Positions 34,666 to 42,543 are shown, counted from the first letter of the stretch. The stretch is 55,635 nucleotides of DNA from a virus (IMGVR_UViG_3300026268_000003:1-55635); one strand, 5' to 3'. The notes: a model not told the origin generated them from the sequence alone. Numbers and translations: made by a program.

Positions 34666-35010
34666 GTGGATAACACATTAATAGAGAACCTTATCGGTGA
34701 GTATGGTTGGTTATTTCTTACGGGTATTATAGCCCTTCTATTTCAAAGTACTATACAAGAAGCCGTTGATGGTTTAATGATATTTTTAGGAAACGACTAC
34801 AACGAAGATGATGTCGTTGAAGTTGATGGCTCACCAGGCCGTATAGTAAGAGTCAGTATGTGGAAAACTGTATTTTTTATCTATCATATTGTAGATGGTA
34901 AAATAGTCGGTGGTTCTAAATTAGTAGTAGCTAATTCTAAATTAAAAGATTTGAAAATAGAAAAACCACTACCTAACTTAGATTTATCAAAATACAGCAA
35001 CCATGATTAA
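34666..35010 (+). CDS. Mini MscS-like membrane protein
   Basis: 114 residues from a GTG with AAGGA 8 bp upstream; the ATG at 34658 would give only a 7-codon frame. One TM helix (WLFLTGIIALLFQSTI) is followed by a segment resembling the MscS beta domain: GNDYNEDDVVEVDGSPGRIV (compare FxVGDxVEIDGxxGxV) and GSKLVVANSKLKDLKIE (compare LVxIPNSKL). Full MscS has three TM helices and a large cytoplasmic cage, so this is a strongly reduced version. One of only three plus-strand genes. May modulate osmotic behaviour or a host channel. Confidence 0.55.
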   Translation: MDNTLIENLIGEYGWLFLTGIIALLFQSTIQEAVDGLMIFLGNDYNEDDVVEVDGSPGRIVRVSMWKTVFFIYHIVDGKIVGGSKLVVANSKLKDLKIEKPLPNLDLSKYSNHD

Positions 35011-35050
35011 TACATATATATAGCATGATTAAATCCAATATATATAATAG

Positions 35051-35058
35051 TTATTTAT
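35051..35058 (+). promoter_or_regulatory. TTATTTAT box before the 73-aa membrane gene
   Basis: AGTTATTTATAAGG on the plus strand 39 bp upstream of ATG 35097, a near match to the GATATTTAT box at the usual distance. Confidence 0.35.
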
Positions 35059-35096
35059 AAGGTATTCTATAACAACTTGTCGAAAGGAGAGACATT

Positions 35097-35318
35097 ATGA
35101 AAGAGATTATGGCAACCGTAAACGAATGGATAACAGGTCTAACTACAACTTTACTAAACTTTATTGCTGTTGGAGCAATTGTTGAAGTACTGTTTGGGTC
35201 TGGAGTGTTCGGTGTTAGTGTGATAGGAAACTTGACCGCTATCATTAATGGTTTTGGTAACAGCGGATTCGCTGGATTACTAGCCTTACTATTTTTAGTA
35301 GGACTATATAAGAAGTAG
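35097..35318 (+). CDS. Small two-TM hydrophobic protein
   Basis: 73 residues with an excellent GAAAGGAGA ribosome site. Two hydrophobic Gly-rich helices (about residues 17-36 and 44-70) separated by a turn, with a short positive end LYKK. No recognised family. It resembles small holin-like or membrane-stress proteins. Followed directly by a strong terminator. Forms a plus-strand pair with the MscS-like gene. Confidence 0.6.
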   Translation: MKEIMATVNEWITGLTTTLLNFIAVGAIVEVLFGSGVFGVSVIGNLTAIINGFGNSGFAGLLALLFLVGLYKK

Positions 35319-35326
35319 TCACACAA

Positions 35327-35353
35327 AAAAAGGGGAACTATGTTCCCCTTTTT
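35327..35353. terminator. Bidirectional intrinsic terminator
   Basis: A 12-bp stem of A5GGGGAAC and GTTCCCCT5 around a 3-base loop. A and T runs flank it on both sides, so it can stop the plus-strand island and the gp55 transcript that converges from the right. Confidence 0.9.
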
Positions 35354-35377
35354 ACTTTGTGGCGTGTTATATTATAA

Positions 35378-36151
35378 TTAAAAACTAAAGTTATATGGTT
35401 CACCACTATTAAAATGCATATCTGAATTTATCATTGACCCAGTATAATCAACATTTATTTGACCAAAATTATTATATTCATATGCAAGTCGTTTATGATA
35501 CTTTTTTAAAGTATTAACAACTCGTGTAATATGTTGTGTATTAGAACCAGTCATTTCTCTAATTAAAATATAAAGAGCTTTCTTATTAAAGTTTTCAATA
35601 AACATTCTCCTTCTAAATAATTCTAAAATAGCATCAACAATCATTATATCGCGATGTCGTTTAAAAACTTTATTTAAATTTATATCCCAGAATCTTAAAG
35701 TTTCCTCTAAAAATAGTGAAGTTTCATCTACGAAATCATCCATTTGTACTTTTTTATCAGCTCCAGTTTTACCACCATAATCTAATACAGACATATCTGA
35801 TTTTTGTTTATATGATTTATAATTTTTATTGTTGTGTAAAATTAAATAATTTTTAGCTACAATACTAAAGTAAGAAAAAGCTTTTCCCTTACCTTCTTTA
35901 AACTTATGCATATTCATAACTAAAAAAGATACTACTTCATGTTTTACATCTTCACTTGATACATCAAAATAATAAAATTTAAATGTATGAATTATATTTT
36001 CACATAATTTATCAAATGCTTTAGCAATATGTTCATTATAAATTTTATTTCTTAACCGCGGGTCTTCCGATTTATTATATCTAATTATAGCATTTTCTGT
36101 TATTTGTGTAAAGTAATAACGACTACTTCCTTTTTTTAATTTTCTACCCAT
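35378..36151 (-). CDS. 55: Late transcription sigma factor gp55
   Basis: 257 residues from the ATG at 36151, which has GGAG 9 bp upstream (a longer start at 36166 lies inside the upstream gene). KIYNEHIAKAFDKLCENIIH with TFKFYYFDVSSEDVKHEV and KFKEGKGKAFSYFSIVAKNY is the sigma region-2-like core conserved in gp55 of T4-like phages, followed by helical region-4-like sequence. gp55 replaces host sigma to read late promoters. It ends at a bidirectional terminator. Its target here may be the GATATTTAT box. Confidence 0.88.
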   Translation of the reverse strand: MGRKLKKGSSRYYFTQITENAIIRYNKSEDPRLRNKIYNEHIAKAFDKLCENIIHTFKFYYFDVSSEDVKHEVVSFLVMNMHKFKEGKGKAFSYFSIVAKNYLILHNNKNYKSYKQKSDMSVLDYGGKTGADKKVQMDDFVDETSLFLEETLRFWDINLNKVFKRHRDIMIVDAILELFRRRMFIENFNKKALYILIREMTGSNTQHITRVVNTLKKYHKRLAYEYNNFGQINVDYTGSMINSDMHFNSGEPYNFSF

Positions 36152-36413
36152 TAATGTTTTCTCCATTTACATAATCATTTAAATTTTCAATTGTTAATTT
36201 TATTCCTTCAAAAACTGAACCAATTTCATCATCAGATTCAAAATGTCCAGTAGAATCTATCTTTTGTAATTCAATATATGTATTCTGAACCATATCTGAT
36301 GTTTCTTCCATCCAAGTTTCAAGTAATTCTGTCTTCTTTAGTAAATTCCAATTTATGTACAAAGAAGATAACAATAAAATACTACATGCTCCAAGAGCTA
36401 TTTCAAAAACCAT
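36144..36413 (-). CDS. Small membrane-anchored protein next to gp55
   Basis: 89 residues: an N-terminal TM helix (FEIALGACSILLLSSLYIN) and an acidic helical tail with LLETWMEETSDMVQNTYIEL and FESDDEIGSVFEGI. Proteins of this arrangement lie beside gp55 in marine T4-like phages. Overlaps the HD-hydrolase stop by one base. Function unknown. Confidence 0.55.
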   Translation of the reverse strand: MVFEIALGACSILLLSSLYINWNLLKKTELLETWMEETSDMVQNTYIELQKIDSTGHFESDDEIGSVFEGIKLTIENLNDYVNGENING

Positions 36414-37198
36414 TATTTTTCTCCAAATAATTCATTAAACAAATCTTCGTGTTTTTTAGAAAGACCATTTTCTTTTACTGATTCTTCCATTTTACCATTT
36501 ACGGCTTGTTTAATATTGTTAACAGATTTATTTACAACCTTTTCTTGTTCTTGTTCAGTTCTTTTCCATTGGTCACCTTCAATGAATGTAGCCATAGTAT
36601 CGGCTGCATGACAAATACGAGAAATATTAGAACGTAACGAGAATTCTGGTTGATATGTAACCAAATAACCCTTATTTGCTTCTTCATACATACCATCAGT
36701 TAATCTTAAACCAAGATATTCTGTTTGATTCATTGGTATATTAAAGTGCTGTAATAACCAAATAGCTCTATCAGTAACAGTCATGTATTGTAACTTGGGA
36801 TTATGAACAAAAATCTTACCTTGATTCTTACGATGCCACTCAGACTCATTTAGAATATAATAATCGTGGTCTAAATCACCAACTTTACCTAAATCATGGT
36901 GTAGAGTTGCAAAGATTAATTCTTCATCGGTAAAATCTATGGTAGCACCATTCTTCTCCCATAATTCTTTTAACTCTAATGCAAATTTAGTTACGTGTAA
37001 TACGTGTTCTACATAACCACCTACCATAGCGTTGTGATAGTGTTCTTTACCACTAGCTGGTGCCATACACATTCTATCTTCAAAGTAATCATACATCTTG
37101 TTTAGATTTACAAGACGTTCGCCGTCAAATGTATCACTAATTATTTGACGTAAATTATTCCAATTAGATTGGATTTGTTCTGGATTTAGTTGTTTCAT
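36413..37198 (-). CDS. HD-domain phosphohydrolase
   Basis: 261 residues. The HD set is visible: His in YVEHVLHV, the paired LHHDLGK (HD) and a later Asp in ICHAADTMATF. HD enzymes hydrolyse phosphate esters, commonly nucleotides or cyclic nucleotides; the substrate is not given by the motif. Such genes accompany gp55 in marine T4-like phages. The C-terminus is a charged helix. Its stop overlaps the 36413 start by one base. Confidence 0.82.
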   Translation of the reverse strand: MKQLNPEQIQSNWNNLRQIISDTFDGERLVNLNKMYDYFEDRMCMAPASGKEHYHNAMVGGYVEHVLHVTKFALELKELWEKNGATIDFTDEELIFATLHHDLGKVGDLDHDYYILNESEWHRKNQGKIFVHNPKLQYMTVTDRAIWLLQHFNIPMNQTEYLGLRLTDGMYEEANKGYLVTYQPEFSLRSNISRICHAADTMATFIEGDQWKRTEQEQEKVVNKSVNNIKQAVNGKMEESVKENGLSKKHEDLFNELFGEK

Positions 37199-37389
37199 AT
37201 TTCTAATCCTGGTTTATGTTTTACGACATAAAAGTTTCCACCATCACAATGTGGTACTCTTCCACCTTCTGAAACCCCATGTAAATGTTCATGGTTTCCA
37301 AACGGACACTCCACTACTAATTGTCTACCTTCGATTCTTGTTCCCCAAGCTATTGGGTCGTTGTTTTGATTTTTGTTTTGATTTTTCAT
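37195..37389 (-). CDS. Small Cys/His protein (64 aa)
   Basis: 64 residues with an Asn/Gln/Lys-rich start and CPFGNHEHLHG...PHCDGG, Cys and His spaced like a single metal site. Overlaps the HD gene start by 4 bp, preceded by a GATATTTAT box 16 bp upstream. No family recognised. Confidence 0.5.
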   Translation of the reverse strand: MKNQNKNQNNDPIAWGTRIEGRQLVVECPFGNHEHLHGVSEGGRVPHCDGGNFYVVKHKPGLEI

Positions 37390-37404
37390 TATAACCTCTT
37401 ATTA

Positions 37405-37413
37405 ATAAATATC
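37405..37413 (-). promoter_or_regulatory. GATATTTAT box upstream of 64-aa/HD/gp55 genes
   Basis: Sense-strand GATATTTATTAATAAGAGG, 16 bp before ATG 37389. It would drive the 64-aa, HD, membrane and gp55 genes. Confidence 0.45.
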
Positions 37414-37441
37414 TTTTAATATTCCTAAATTCCAATTTATT

Positions 37442-37975
37442 TTAACTATTCGATACTAATTTTATCCTATCTGTATCTGGCCAATTCATTGGATAAATTT
37501 GTACATTTTCATACTTGTATGGTTGTACGTGTTTAGATTCTAATATATCTACTACATTTACCCATTTTGAATTCATAGTATCTCTAACATTATACACACC
37601 ATCTTTATCCTTTGTTCCTTTAATTAAAATAAAATCTCCATAGTCAAATGGGCCACCCCATCGTTTCAATAAATTCCTCGAAAGAGCTACAAACTTGTAT
37701 TCTGACGCTTTACTAATACGTATCCTTGTTCCATCTGCCGTTATATCTGGTGATTTATCTGTTTGTGGATAAACTGGTTGATACATAGTGACAACAACTT
37801 CTACACCATGTTCATAGAAATATTTTAACTCGTCATGTAAGTATTCATTTTCATCCTTTAAGATATCAATATAACCTTTATATGTTTCTCTATTCTTCTT
37901 CATTATGTTAACAGAGAAAAATCCTTGTATTAGAGTCACTACTATTAGTGACGCTATCCACTTATGTGTATTCAC
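37442..37975 (-). CDS. 3D-domain (double-psi beta-barrel) protein, membrane anchored
   Basis: 177 residues. TM or signal anchor at 8-24 (IASLIVVTLIQGFFSVNI), then a short coiled coil and a 3D domain: VTMYQPV...ITADGT, FVALSRNLLKRWGGPFDYGD and GVYNVRDTMNSKWVNVVDIL, with the three spaced Asp of this MltA-C/RlpA-like fold. 3D domains sit in peptidoglycan-active proteins. It may act on or bind murein at lysis or entry. Lies immediately downstream of tmRNA. Confidence 0.7.
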   Translation of the reverse strand: MNTHKWIASLIVVTLIQGFFSVNIMKKNRETYKGYIDILKDENEYLHDELKYFYEHGVEVVVTMYQPVYPQTDKSPDITADGTRIRISKASEYKFVALSRNLLKRWGGPFDYGDFILIKGTKDKDGVYNVRDTMNSKWVNVVDILESKHVQPYKYENVQIYPMNWPDTDRIKLVSNS

Positions 37976-37996
37976 AATATACTCCTTTCATATTTG

Positions 37997-38405
37997 TGGA
38001 GCCGGGGAGATTCGAACTCCCGTCCAGTCTGTTTTTTTCAATGAGTCATTCACAACTTAGTTAGGTTACTACCCTCCGAGAAGTTACCTACAAACCACCG
38101 ACTATTTTATTGGATAGTTCCGTACATCTTTATACTCATATGTAAGAGTTGGTGTTCAACTTATTTTATGCTCGGGTGTTAAACAACCCAAGGACTTACG
38201 CGTAAGCGTATGTCGGTTGATAATCCGAAACAGGTTCGTCAACATAGTTGTCAAACATCCGTTCAGAATTGGCGAATTGCCAATCAATTACCAACCCGTC
38301 TAGCGATTTATCGCCAATTAGGTTTGTGAGTCTTTTTTAGCGAGTCTTACTCAAACTCCGTTGCACTCAATTGTCAAATAACACCTGTCGAAACCTTTCG
38401 GCCCC
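37997..38405 (-). ncRNA. ssrA: tmRNA (ssrA), one-piece, phage-encoded
   Basis: The 5' end GGGGCCGAAAGGTTTCGACAG and the 3' end GGACGGGAGTTCGAATCTCC pair as the tRNA-like domain. The acceptor stem GGGGCCG/CGGCTCC keeps the G3-U70 pair that alanyl-tRNA synthetase reads, with discriminator A and no encoded CCA. The conserved GTGCAACGGAG follows. A single open frame with no stop runs through the mRNA-like part to TAA at about 38197, ending ...DYQPTYAYA. A likely resume codon is GCC near 38272 (tag ANSERMFDNYVDEPVSDYQP then TYAYA), but earlier codons are possible. Pseudoknots fill the 3' half. About 409 nt. tmRNA rescues stalled ribosomes; neighbours are phage genes on the same strand. Confidence 0.92.
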
Positions 38406-38408
38406 ATA

Positions 38409-38762
38409 TTATCTTCCACGACTAGCAAGAAGTGCACCAACATTAACACGAGCACCTTTTTTCCGTTTTATTCTCTTTGTTGGTTTTGGTAAAGAAACTC
38501 CACCAGCACTCAAATCAGAAGTTTTGGAAGTTTTTGTTTTTTTAATAATTTTTTGTAATTCTTTTTCTTCTTGTCTTTTGGCAAATTCAATATCTTGTTC
38601 AAAATCATCTATTTCTGATGGGCGTTCAGTAAGTTGTTGAATATCTTCGGCGTCTCTTCTTTCATTTTCTGTAATAATCTCATATGCTACTTGTAAGTCT
38701 GATATATCACTATTTTCTAACGCACGATGAACGTATTTCATTATCGCTTCTACATTTTTCAT
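38409..38762 (-). CDS. Unknown protein, paralog of the next upstream gene
   Basis: 117 residues. The helical N-terminus (MKNVEAIMKYVHRALENSD then LQVAYEIITENERRDAEDIQ) resembles that of the 38762 product; a Gln/Glu-rich coiled segment and a strongly basic tail (KPTKRIKRKKGARVNVGALL) follow. No domain named. Its stop lies 3 bp upstream of tmRNA, so the two may be co-transcribed. Confidence 0.5.
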   Translation of the reverse strand: MKNVEAIMKYVHRALENSDISDLQVAYEIITENERRDAEDIQQLTERPSEIDDFEQDIEFAKRQEEKELQKIIKKTKTSKTSDLSAGGVSLPKPTKRIKRKKGARVNVGALLASRGR

Positions 38763-39244
38763 TAACGTCTTCTCCTACGTTTTTTCGTTGTCTTAGGTTT
38801 ACCAACTTCTTTTTCTAATCTCTCTACTTCAACAGCAATTTCTTTAACTACTTCCATACCCTTATCTGTAGTCAATAATTTAGCAGAAACTTCTTTTAAA
38901 TCCTTCAATTTTTCTTCCTTGTCAACCAATTCATTTTCTGGTGTTTCTATAATAGTATCTAAATCAACAAGTCCTTTTTCTACTGTATAATTAATTGTAT
39001 TTTTATTATAATCACTTACCATTTCAACTACTTCTGGGTCTTTAACTATATTTTCGACTACAGGTGGAAGTGGTTTTCTTGGAGTTTCTATTACTTCTTC
39101 TGCAGTTTGAATTAATTCTTCAGCTTCTTCCATTTGTTCTTCATGTACCTGTTTTAAAAGATGTAACGCTACCCTAGCATCATCTACCGAAGCTTCAAAT
39201 ATAGCAGTATGTATTTTTTCCAATATTAATTGATTTACTTCCAT
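38762..39244 (-). CDS. Unknown helical protein with Arg-rich tail
   Basis: 160 residues, mainly acidic helices with a final KTTKKRRRRR. The first 40 residues align with the 38409 product (MEVNQLILEKIHTAIFEASV versus MKNVEAIMKYVHRALENSDI), suggesting duplication. One-base overlap between the two genes. Ribosome site GGGAGAA, and a GATATTTAT box 17 bp upstream. Function unknown. Confidence 0.5.
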   Translation of the reverse strand: MEVNQLILEKIHTAIFEASVDDARVALHLLKQVHEEQMEEAEELIQTAEEVIETPRKPLPPVVENIVKDPEVVEMVSDYNKNTINYTVEKGLVDLDTIIETPENELVDKEEKLKDLKEVSAKLLTTDKGMEVVKEIAVEVERLEKEVGKPKTTKKRRRRR

Positions 39245-39260
39245 ATAAATTCTCCCAACT

Positions 39261-39269
39261 ATAAATATC
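39261..39269 (-). promoter_or_regulatory. GATATTTAT box upstream of 160-aa/117-aa/tmRNA genes
   Basis: Sense-strand GATATTTATAGTTGGGAGAA, 17 bp from ATG 39244. It would lead a transcript that also covers tmRNA. Confidence 0.45.
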
Positions 39270-40467
39270 AGTTCTTTAATAAATGTGGACTAGCTTCTAT
39301 TTGTCCAGCTCTTGACACTTCCACAAATTCTACTTTAGAATGATACTCACTAATATTGCTAGCACCGACATAGCTACATGAACTATTGATGCCATCTCGA
39401 ATATCATGTAAGATTCTTTTGACTTTCCCTTTGTATGGAATAATTTTGTGATTTCCTTCGACATTTTTATCGTTTCCTTTGAAATCCCTTGACGCGGAAC
39501 CCCTATACTTTTTAAATAATTGTTCGTTTGGCCATTCACCTACTTTTTCAATTTCGCCTGGACTTTCTTTCGTACCAGATAAAAGGGAGCCCAACATAAT
39601 CGTATCAGCCCCGCAACCAAGTCCTTTACAGACATCACCAATAGTACGAACACCACCATCAGCAATAACGGGAGTATTATAATTATCAGCAACGGCGACA
39701 GCATCAAGGAGAGCACTAACTTGAGGCACACCCACGCCTGTTCTAATTCTTGTTTCACATAATGAACCATTTCCCACTCCAATTCTAACCGAGTCCGCTC
39801 CTTGTTCACATAAAAATCGTACTCCTTCTGCCGTGGCCACTGACCCCGCGACGACTTCAACATTATTTTCTCCTTTAAGTTTACTTATAGCGTTACTCAT
39901 TAATTTATGATGACCATGTGCTATATCAATAAATAGTACATTACATCCATTATTTACTAATTCTTTTGCGCGTTCTAAATAATCACCTTTAACTCCAACA
40001 GCCGCACACAATGGTCGTTTAGACCAAATTTTTTCATCATGAATCATAGAATCTGCGAAATAAAATCTTTCTTTTAAATCTTTCCAATCTGATTTAGTAG
40101 GTGGACTATTCCAATGTCTTATACTACTATCCCATTCTTTCCATTCCTTTTCAATAGTTCTTTCTTCACCATCTGTAATGCCTGGTACTCCATCAAAATA
40201 TCTATCCCATTCATAATGTAATGATTTCATCATACGAGCGTGTTTCTCAATACTCTGAAATCTATGTATAACACCAACTCCACCCCAATCCATCATTTCT
40301 TTTGCCATATCTAATTCAGTTACGGTATCCATTGGTGAAGCAACTATTGGAATGGTTAATATAGTATTCTTGGTAAACCTTGTAGTCAAATCTACATCAT
40401 CACGAGATTCTAATTCAGAATACTTAGGAACTATATTTACATCATCATATGTTAATGTTTTTCTCAT
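39268..40467 (-). CDS. guaB: IMP dehydrogenase without CBS domains
   Basis: 399 residues. [19 protein letters not shown], the catalytic loop [18 protein letters not shown] (Cys237) and the flap KKYRGSAS are specific for IMP dehydrogenase/GMP reductase; the C-loop context fits IMPDH best. Normal IMPDH (~490 residues) has a CBS pair inserted after the first ~90 residues; here a ~60-residue charged segment ([14 protein letters not shown]...) replaces it, so allosteric nucleotide control is probably lost. It makes XMP from IMP, the first step to GMP, and would raise guanine supply. Phage copies are unusual. Confidence 0.88.
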   Translation of the reverse strand: MRKTLTYDDVNIVPKYSELESRDDVDLTTRFTKNTILTIPIVASPMDTVTELDMAKEMMDWGGVGVIHRFQSIEKHARMMKSLHYEWDRYFDGVPGITDGEERTIEKEWKEWDSSIRHWNSPPTKSDWKDLKERFYFADSMIHDEKIWSKRPLCAAVGVKGDYLERAKELVNNGCNVLFIDIAHGHHKLMSNAISKLKGENNVEVVAGSVATAEGVRFLCEQGADSVRIGVGNGSLCETRIRTGVGVPQVSALLDAVAVADNYNTPVIADGGVRTIGDVCKGLGCGADTIMLGSLLSGTKESPGEIEKVGEWPNEQLFKKYRGSASRDFKGNDKNVEGNHKIIPYKGKVKRILHDIRDGINSSCSYVGASNISEYHSKVEFVEVSRAGQIEASPHLLKN

Positions 40468-40475
40468 ATATCTTT

Positions 40476-40706
40476 TTACGCTTCTCCTTGTGTAGTGTCA
40501 TACATTATTGTTTCATAATATTTTTTTTCTGCTACTTCTACTATTTCGTCAAAATCTTTACCCGTTAAAATCAATTTCAGACCTTCTAATGATTGTATAT
40601 TGTAATGTGTTAAAATCATATCTATTATAACTGAATCTATTGGTGAACTAATTTTCTTATTCCACGGGCCTGGCCTTTTTTTACTTAAATCAAGTGGTTC
40701 ATCCAT
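40476..40706 (-). CDS. Small unknown protein (76 aa)
   Basis: Starts at ATG 40706 (MDEPLDLSKKRPGPWNKKI), overlapping the upstream stop by 8 bp in ATGGATGA; a longer reading to 40757 lies within the previous gene. Ends EKKYYETIMYDTTQGEA. No domain recognised; it lies 8 bp before the IMPDH gene. Confidence 0.5.
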   Translation of the reverse strand: MDEPLDLSKKRPGPWNKKISSPIDSVIIDMILTHYNIQSLEGLKLILTGKDFDEIVEVAEKKYYETIMYDTTQGEA

Positions 40707-41130
40707 TATATTTTTTATCCATTTTGTTTTTATACCATTCTTTATTAGGTTTATCATCAGTAGTATTCCACATTGACTTTTTAATTAACTCATCAATTGG
40801 TTTATTCTCTTCACCAAATCTTCCATCACTTTCCCATAATACATATAATGTAGTATCGAGAGCATCTGCAATACTTTTTAATAACATATAATCTTGTGTA
40901 AGATTTAAATCACCATACCACACTTTACCATAATCAAGTATCATTACATTTGCATTCCATACAATCAAATCCTCAGGATGTTCTTCTTGATATCCCCATT
41001 TAGTACCAGATAACATTCTGGCCATATAAAGACCATGAGACTCAAAATATTGCTGTATTCCTTCTACAATCATATCTGGTTTAAAGTCACTCGGATATTC
41101 ACCAGTTAATTTTATTGTTTTATCAATCAT
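40699..41130 (-). CDS. Unknown protein (143 aa)
   Basis: Start at ATG 41130 overlaps the deformylase stop as ATGA. 143 residues with mixed alpha/beta pattern, Trp-rich (GTKWGYQEEHPEDLIVWNAN, KVWYGDLNLTQDYMLLKSIA). The DLNLT...LYVLWESDGR layout is reminiscent of small phage-conserved proteins, but no family can be assigned. Confidence 0.55.
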   Translation of the reverse strand: MIDKTIKLTGEYPSDFKPDMIVEGIQQYFESHGLYMARMLSGTKWGYQEEHPEDLIVWNANVMILDYGKVWYGDLNLTQDYMLLKSIADALDTTLYVLWESDGRFGEENKPIDELIKKSMWNTTDDKPNKEWYKNKMDKKYNG

Positions 41131-41777
41131 GTTATCGGGCCTCCTATATAAATTTCCCAATCACCACTATCTATAAGTGGTTTAGCTTTTTTGTATTTAA
41201 TTTCTTTATAATCCTTACCATCTGTAATACCAACGATTTCGTTTCTTCCCCACTTCTTTGATACTCTACGTGGTTTTCGTTTTTGTTCTCTATCCATAAT
41301 GGTTAGTCCATTCAAATGGTCTATCTCGTGTTGGACACATACAGCCTCTAACAATCTTAGTTCTTGGTCTTCGTCTTTTCCTTTTTGTTCCCAACTACCT
41401 TTTACATCTTGAATAGTTTCTACTCCACTAAAATACCAACCAGCTTCTTCTTGTTCGCTTTGTATTATTACATTTCTGTATCGTTTTGTGTGAACGCCTT
41501 TCTTTGGAAATGATAAACAACCTTCATAATAACCTATTTCATCCCATTGTTTTGTAATAACGGGATTGATTAAGATAAGGGGCTCCCTAACATTAACCAC
41601 AGCAACAGCGGCGTCAATACCCACTTGGTTAGCCGCAAGACCAATACCATCCTTCCGTTCTGCGAGAATGTTGAGTAAATCTTTTGCAATAGATAATCCT
41701 TCATCTACTGATACCTTTCTTAGTTTTTTATTTATAACTGGATTATTTTCTTTAAAACAATCTATTACTTTATGCAT
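41127..41777 (-). CDS. def: Peptide deformylase
   Basis: 216 residues. All three metal/active-site motifs are intact: GIGLAANQ (45-51), EGCLS (85-89, Cys87 ligand) and QHEIDH (149-154). Removes the N-formyl group from nascent proteins. A ~35-residue insertion rich in Glu, Gln and Gly separates motifs 2 and 3. Marine T4-like phages often carry def, thought to speed maturation of phage or host proteins. Overlaps a small lipoprotein gene upstream and the 143-aa gene downstream. Confidence 0.93.
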   Translation of the reverse strand: MHKVIDCFKENNPVINKKLRKVSVDEGLSIAKDLLNILAERKDGIGLAANQVGIDAAVAVVNVREPLILINPVITKQWDEIGYYEGCLSFPKKGVHTKRYRNVIIQSEQEEAGWYFSGVETIQDVKGSWEQKGKDEDQELRLLEAVCVQHEIDHLNGLTIMDREQKRKPRRVSKKWGRNEIVGITDGKDYKEIKYKKAKPLIDSGDWEIYIGGPIT

Positions 41778-41934
41778 AAGTTTCCATTTTTACTTCATCA
41801 ATGTATTCTAATTCAATTGGTGGTGGTGGTACATCATAACAAACACATCCATTTAACTGTAATACCAACACACAAATTATTAAAAATAATATAACACCTA
41901 AAACCTTACAGCTTGTTTCTTCAAACGTTGTCAT
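41770..41934 (-). CDS. Small lipoprotein (spanin-like pattern)
   Basis: 54 residues. A hydrophobic signal VILFLIICVLVLQ is followed by the lipobox LNGC, then CYDVPPPP and an acidic tail. That is the layout of a tiny lipoprotein such as an o-spanin. Start is coupled to the upstream stop (TAATG); its stop overlaps the deformylase ATG by 8 bp. No i-spanin partner is proven. Too short for most gene callers. Confidence 0.5.
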   Translation of the reverse strand: MTTFEETSCKVLGVILFLIICVLVLQLNGCVCYDVPPPPIELEYIDEVKMETYA

Positions 41935-42014
41935 TAAGGAAACCTAAACCAATCACCATCAGCTACATGATACGCTATATATAGTAATATAACTATAACC
42001 ATAAATTCAAACAT
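41934..42014 (-). CDS. 26-aa membrane micropeptide
   Basis: MFEFMVIVILLYIAYHVADG then DWFRFP: one hydrophobic helix with an aromatic end. TAATG couplings join it to both neighbours, and AAGGAG lies upstream. Position before the small lipoprotein suggests a membrane role in the same unit. Tiny size limits confidence. Confidence 0.4.
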   Translation of the reverse strand: MFEFMVIVILLYIAYHVADGDWFRFP

Positions 42015-42184
42015 TACTTCTCCTTTTGTTCTTTGAGAGAGCCAACTGCCCAACTCATATGTTCACAATACAACTTAGCATCTTCCTCATCTCTTGCCCA
42101 AAACTTATATCCTTCAGTAGAATCCCATTGTTTATAGTTATGAGCTATATGAAGAGGAATATCTTTTCTTTTTTTCTTAGCCAT
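42014..42184 (-). CDS. Small unknown protein (56 aa)
   Basis: MAKKKRKDIPLHIAHNYKQW, then DSTEGYKFWARDEEDAKLYCEH. A polar, Trp/Tyr-containing protein with a basic start, coupled by TAATG to the next gene and 1 bp from the upstream one. No family recognised, but coding character and packing are good. Confidence 0.5.
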   Translation of the reverse strand: MAKKKRKDIPLHIAHNYKQWDSTEGYKFWARDEEDAKLYCEHMSWAVGSLKEQKEK

Positions 42185-42185
42185 T

Positions 42186-42365
42186 TTAATCGGCTCCTTT
42201 TACAAATTTACAATCACATTCATCTACCCAACATGGTGAATCATCTTCCCAACGTCTTTGATGAGTTGCTTGCCAATCAAGACCAAACACCCTTAAATGA
42301 TACATCCGCTTTTTATGCGTTTCAATCATTTCTTTTTGTCTTTTAGTTAATTTATCAACACCCAT
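42186..42365 (-). CDS. Small unknown protein (59 aa)
   Basis: MGVDKLTKRQKEMIETHKKR, then a Trp/Cys-rich end (DDSPCWVDECDCKFVKGAD) with three Cys that could bind metal. Overlaps the upstream stop by 11 bp. Unknown. Confidence 0.45.
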   Translation of the reverse strand: MGVDKLTKRQKEMIETHKKRMYHLRVFGLDWQATHQRRWEDDSPCWVDECDCKFVKGAD

Positions 42366-42543
42366 CAATTATTATTGTGTTCTGGTCTTTATGATAAAGT
42401 CTATCTATTTCTGTTTTACCATAACCACGTTTTTTCAAAACTGTAGCTCTTGTCATATATGTCATTGGAACGTCTGATAAGTTAGGTGGTCTACCAAACT
42501 CATCTACAAATAACATTTCCGATAACCATTTCTTTTTAGACAT
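42355..42543 (-). CDS. Small helix-turn-helix-like protein (62 aa)
   Basis: 62 residues. MTRATVLKKRGYGKTEIDRL has a short turn between two helices in the manner of small DNA-binding proteins, but the match is weak. Ribosome site AAAGGATAG. Overlaps the downstream gene. Unknown. Confidence 0.45.
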   Translation of the reverse strand: MSKKKWLSEMLFVDEFGRPPNLSDVPMTYMTRATVLKKRGYGKTEIDRLYHKDQNTIIIDGC

